Below are positions 61,098-61,711 of a DNA stretch of 61,711 nt, in pieces. How positions within the stretch are numbered: position 1 is the stretch's first letter; every line of letters starts with the position of its first letter. The notes beneath the pieces were generated by a model that searched no databases, was not told the DNA's origin, and saw only the letters and a program-made list of their open reading frames with translations. A program made the translations under genes and the position numbers. This stretch comes from Gammaproteobacteria bacterium UBA2965 (GTDB lineage: Bacteria > Pseudomonadota > Gammaproteobacteria > Pseudomonadales > Azotimanducaceae): contig DEBD01000006.1 of the NCBI GenBank assembly GCA_002348385.1, positions 1-61,711 of the forward strand. Reading direction: 5' to 3'.

Positions 61098-61711
61098 ATG
61101 AATCAGATGCTCGATAAGCTCCAGGCCGGCGGCGTGGCCGTAGGCGCGTCCGGAACCCTGGACACCGAGGTGCGCTTCCTCGCCGGAACCGGTTTCGACT
61201 TCCTGGTGTTCGACACCCAGCACGCCACCATGGAGATCAAGCAGCTAGCACCGCCCATCGCCAGCATGCGCGGTACTCAAGCCGTACCCATCATCCGCGT
61301 GGGTGCCAACTCAGCTGAGCAGATCTGCTACGCGCTTGATCAGGGGGCGAAAGGCGTCATCGCGCCCATGATCGAATCAAGGGAGCAGGCACAGTACATG
61401 GCCAGCGCCTGCCGTTATCCGCCCGAAGGCATCCGCAGCAACGCCGGGCAGCGCGGCGAGTGGGGCAGCTTCGAGGCTTACAGCGACTACATGCAGGCCG
61501 TTAACGAGAACGTTCTGGTCATTCCCATGGTGGAAACCGTCGAAGGGCTCGAAAATCTGGAAGCCATCGTCACCACGCCCGGCGTGAACACCCTGCTGAT
61601 CGGTCCGTCGGATCTTTCCATCACGCTGGGCATGCCGCTGGAGTACACCAACCCCAAGTACCTGGATGTGCTGGACAGAATCGGCAGCACCTGCCGGGAG
61701 CACGACGTGGC
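61098..61711 (+). CDS. HpcH/HpaI aldolase/citrate-lyase family protein (cut by window edge)
   Basis: 204 codons open to the end of the window. MNQMLDKLQAGGVAVGASGTL, FDFLVFDTQHATMEI, IIRVGANSAEQICYALDQGAKGVIAPMIES and VVIPMVETVEGLENLEAI-like blocks match HpcH/HpaI class II pyruvate aldolases, which cleave 4-hydroxy-2-oxo acids with a divalent metal. GGGGGAA precedes the ATG. With the adjacent hydratase it may belong to an aromatic or carboxylic-acid degradation route. Confidence 0.88.
   Translation, partial: MNQMLDKLQAGGVAVGASGTLDTEVRFLAGTGFDFLVFDTQHATMEIKQLAPPIASMRGTQAVPIIRVGANSAEQICYALDQGAKGVIAPMIESREQAQYMASACRYPPEGIRSNAGQRGEWGSFEAYSDYMQAVNENVLVIPMVETVEGLENLEAIVTTPGVNTLLIGPSDLSITLGMPLEYTNPKYLDVLDRIGSTCREHDV

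Overview
This 61.7-kb stretch looks like chromosome of a GC-rich, probably marine, aerobic gammaproteobacterium. The evidence is high GC coding DNA on both strands, c4- and c5-type cytochromes, several TonB-dependent receptors, a GlnK/AmtB nitrogen module with a sigma54 promoter, acyl-CoA/branched-chain catabolic genes, and no obvious phage, IS or CRISPR content. The species cannot be named from the sequence alone.

Region 1 (1-5.5 kb) holds the start of threonine synthase (thrC, cut by the window edge), then a minus-strand TorF-like porin / glnK / amtB cluster. A sigma54 (-24/-12) promoter and two NtrC-like sites lie upstream of the porin. A densely folded 155-nt spacer lies between the porin and glnK. 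Divergent comM and a c5-type cytochrome follow. Region 2 (5.5-19 kb) is housekeeping and general metabolism: isovaleryl-CoA dehydrogenase, alanine racemase coupled to cytochrome c4, an NDUFA9-like atypical SDR, a CDP-alcohol phosphatidyltransferase, an F420/FMN (LLM) oxidoreductase, an amino-acid permease, an acyl-CoA synthetase, a small zinc-finger protein overlapping an alpha/beta hydrolase with no nucleophile, and NADH pyrophosphatase nudC.

Region 3 (19-33.6 kb): M48 metallopeptidase with a TerB-like tail, a 2-hydroxyacyl-CoA lyase/oxalyl-CoA decarboxylase-like ThDP enzyme paired with an SDR, a DUF5916 outer-membrane beta-barrel protein, SelO, a quinohemoprotein (PQQ + heme c) alcohol dehydrogenase, an RNase J-like protein, a GPH-family sugar/organic-anion symporter and a Rieske non-heme iron oxygenase. 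Region 4 (33.6-43 kb) is an outer-membrane uptake block: three TonB-dependent receptors, one of them BtuB-like and preceded by a cobalamin riboswitch, plus a class I fructose-bisphosphate aldolase and a decayed SLC13-type permease. The Rieske oxygenase, GPH symporter and neighbouring TonB receptor together suggest uptake and oxidation of an unidentified organic substrate.

Region 5 (43-49.6 kb) is a complete RND efflux operon (TetR, adaptor, pump) with an operator-like palindrome, a secreted metallo-beta-lactamase-fold hydrolase and tRNA-Arg(CCG). Region 6 (49.6-61.7 kb) is more patchwork: two minus-strand gene remnants with single in-frame stops beside the tRNA, a DDN-type nitroreductase, SnoaL-like, Dabb and VOC proteins, nitronate monooxygenase, an SDR lacking the YxxxK pair, an MscS channel, GST, a luciferase-like monooxygenase, enoyl-CoA hydratase and the start of an HpcH/HpaI aldolase.

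The observations most worth following are the structured torF-glnK intergenic RNA with its sigma54/NtrC control, the catalytically altered hydrolase and SDR, the 21-bp direct repeat before a TonB receptor, and the two stop-interrupted genes next to tRNA-Arg.
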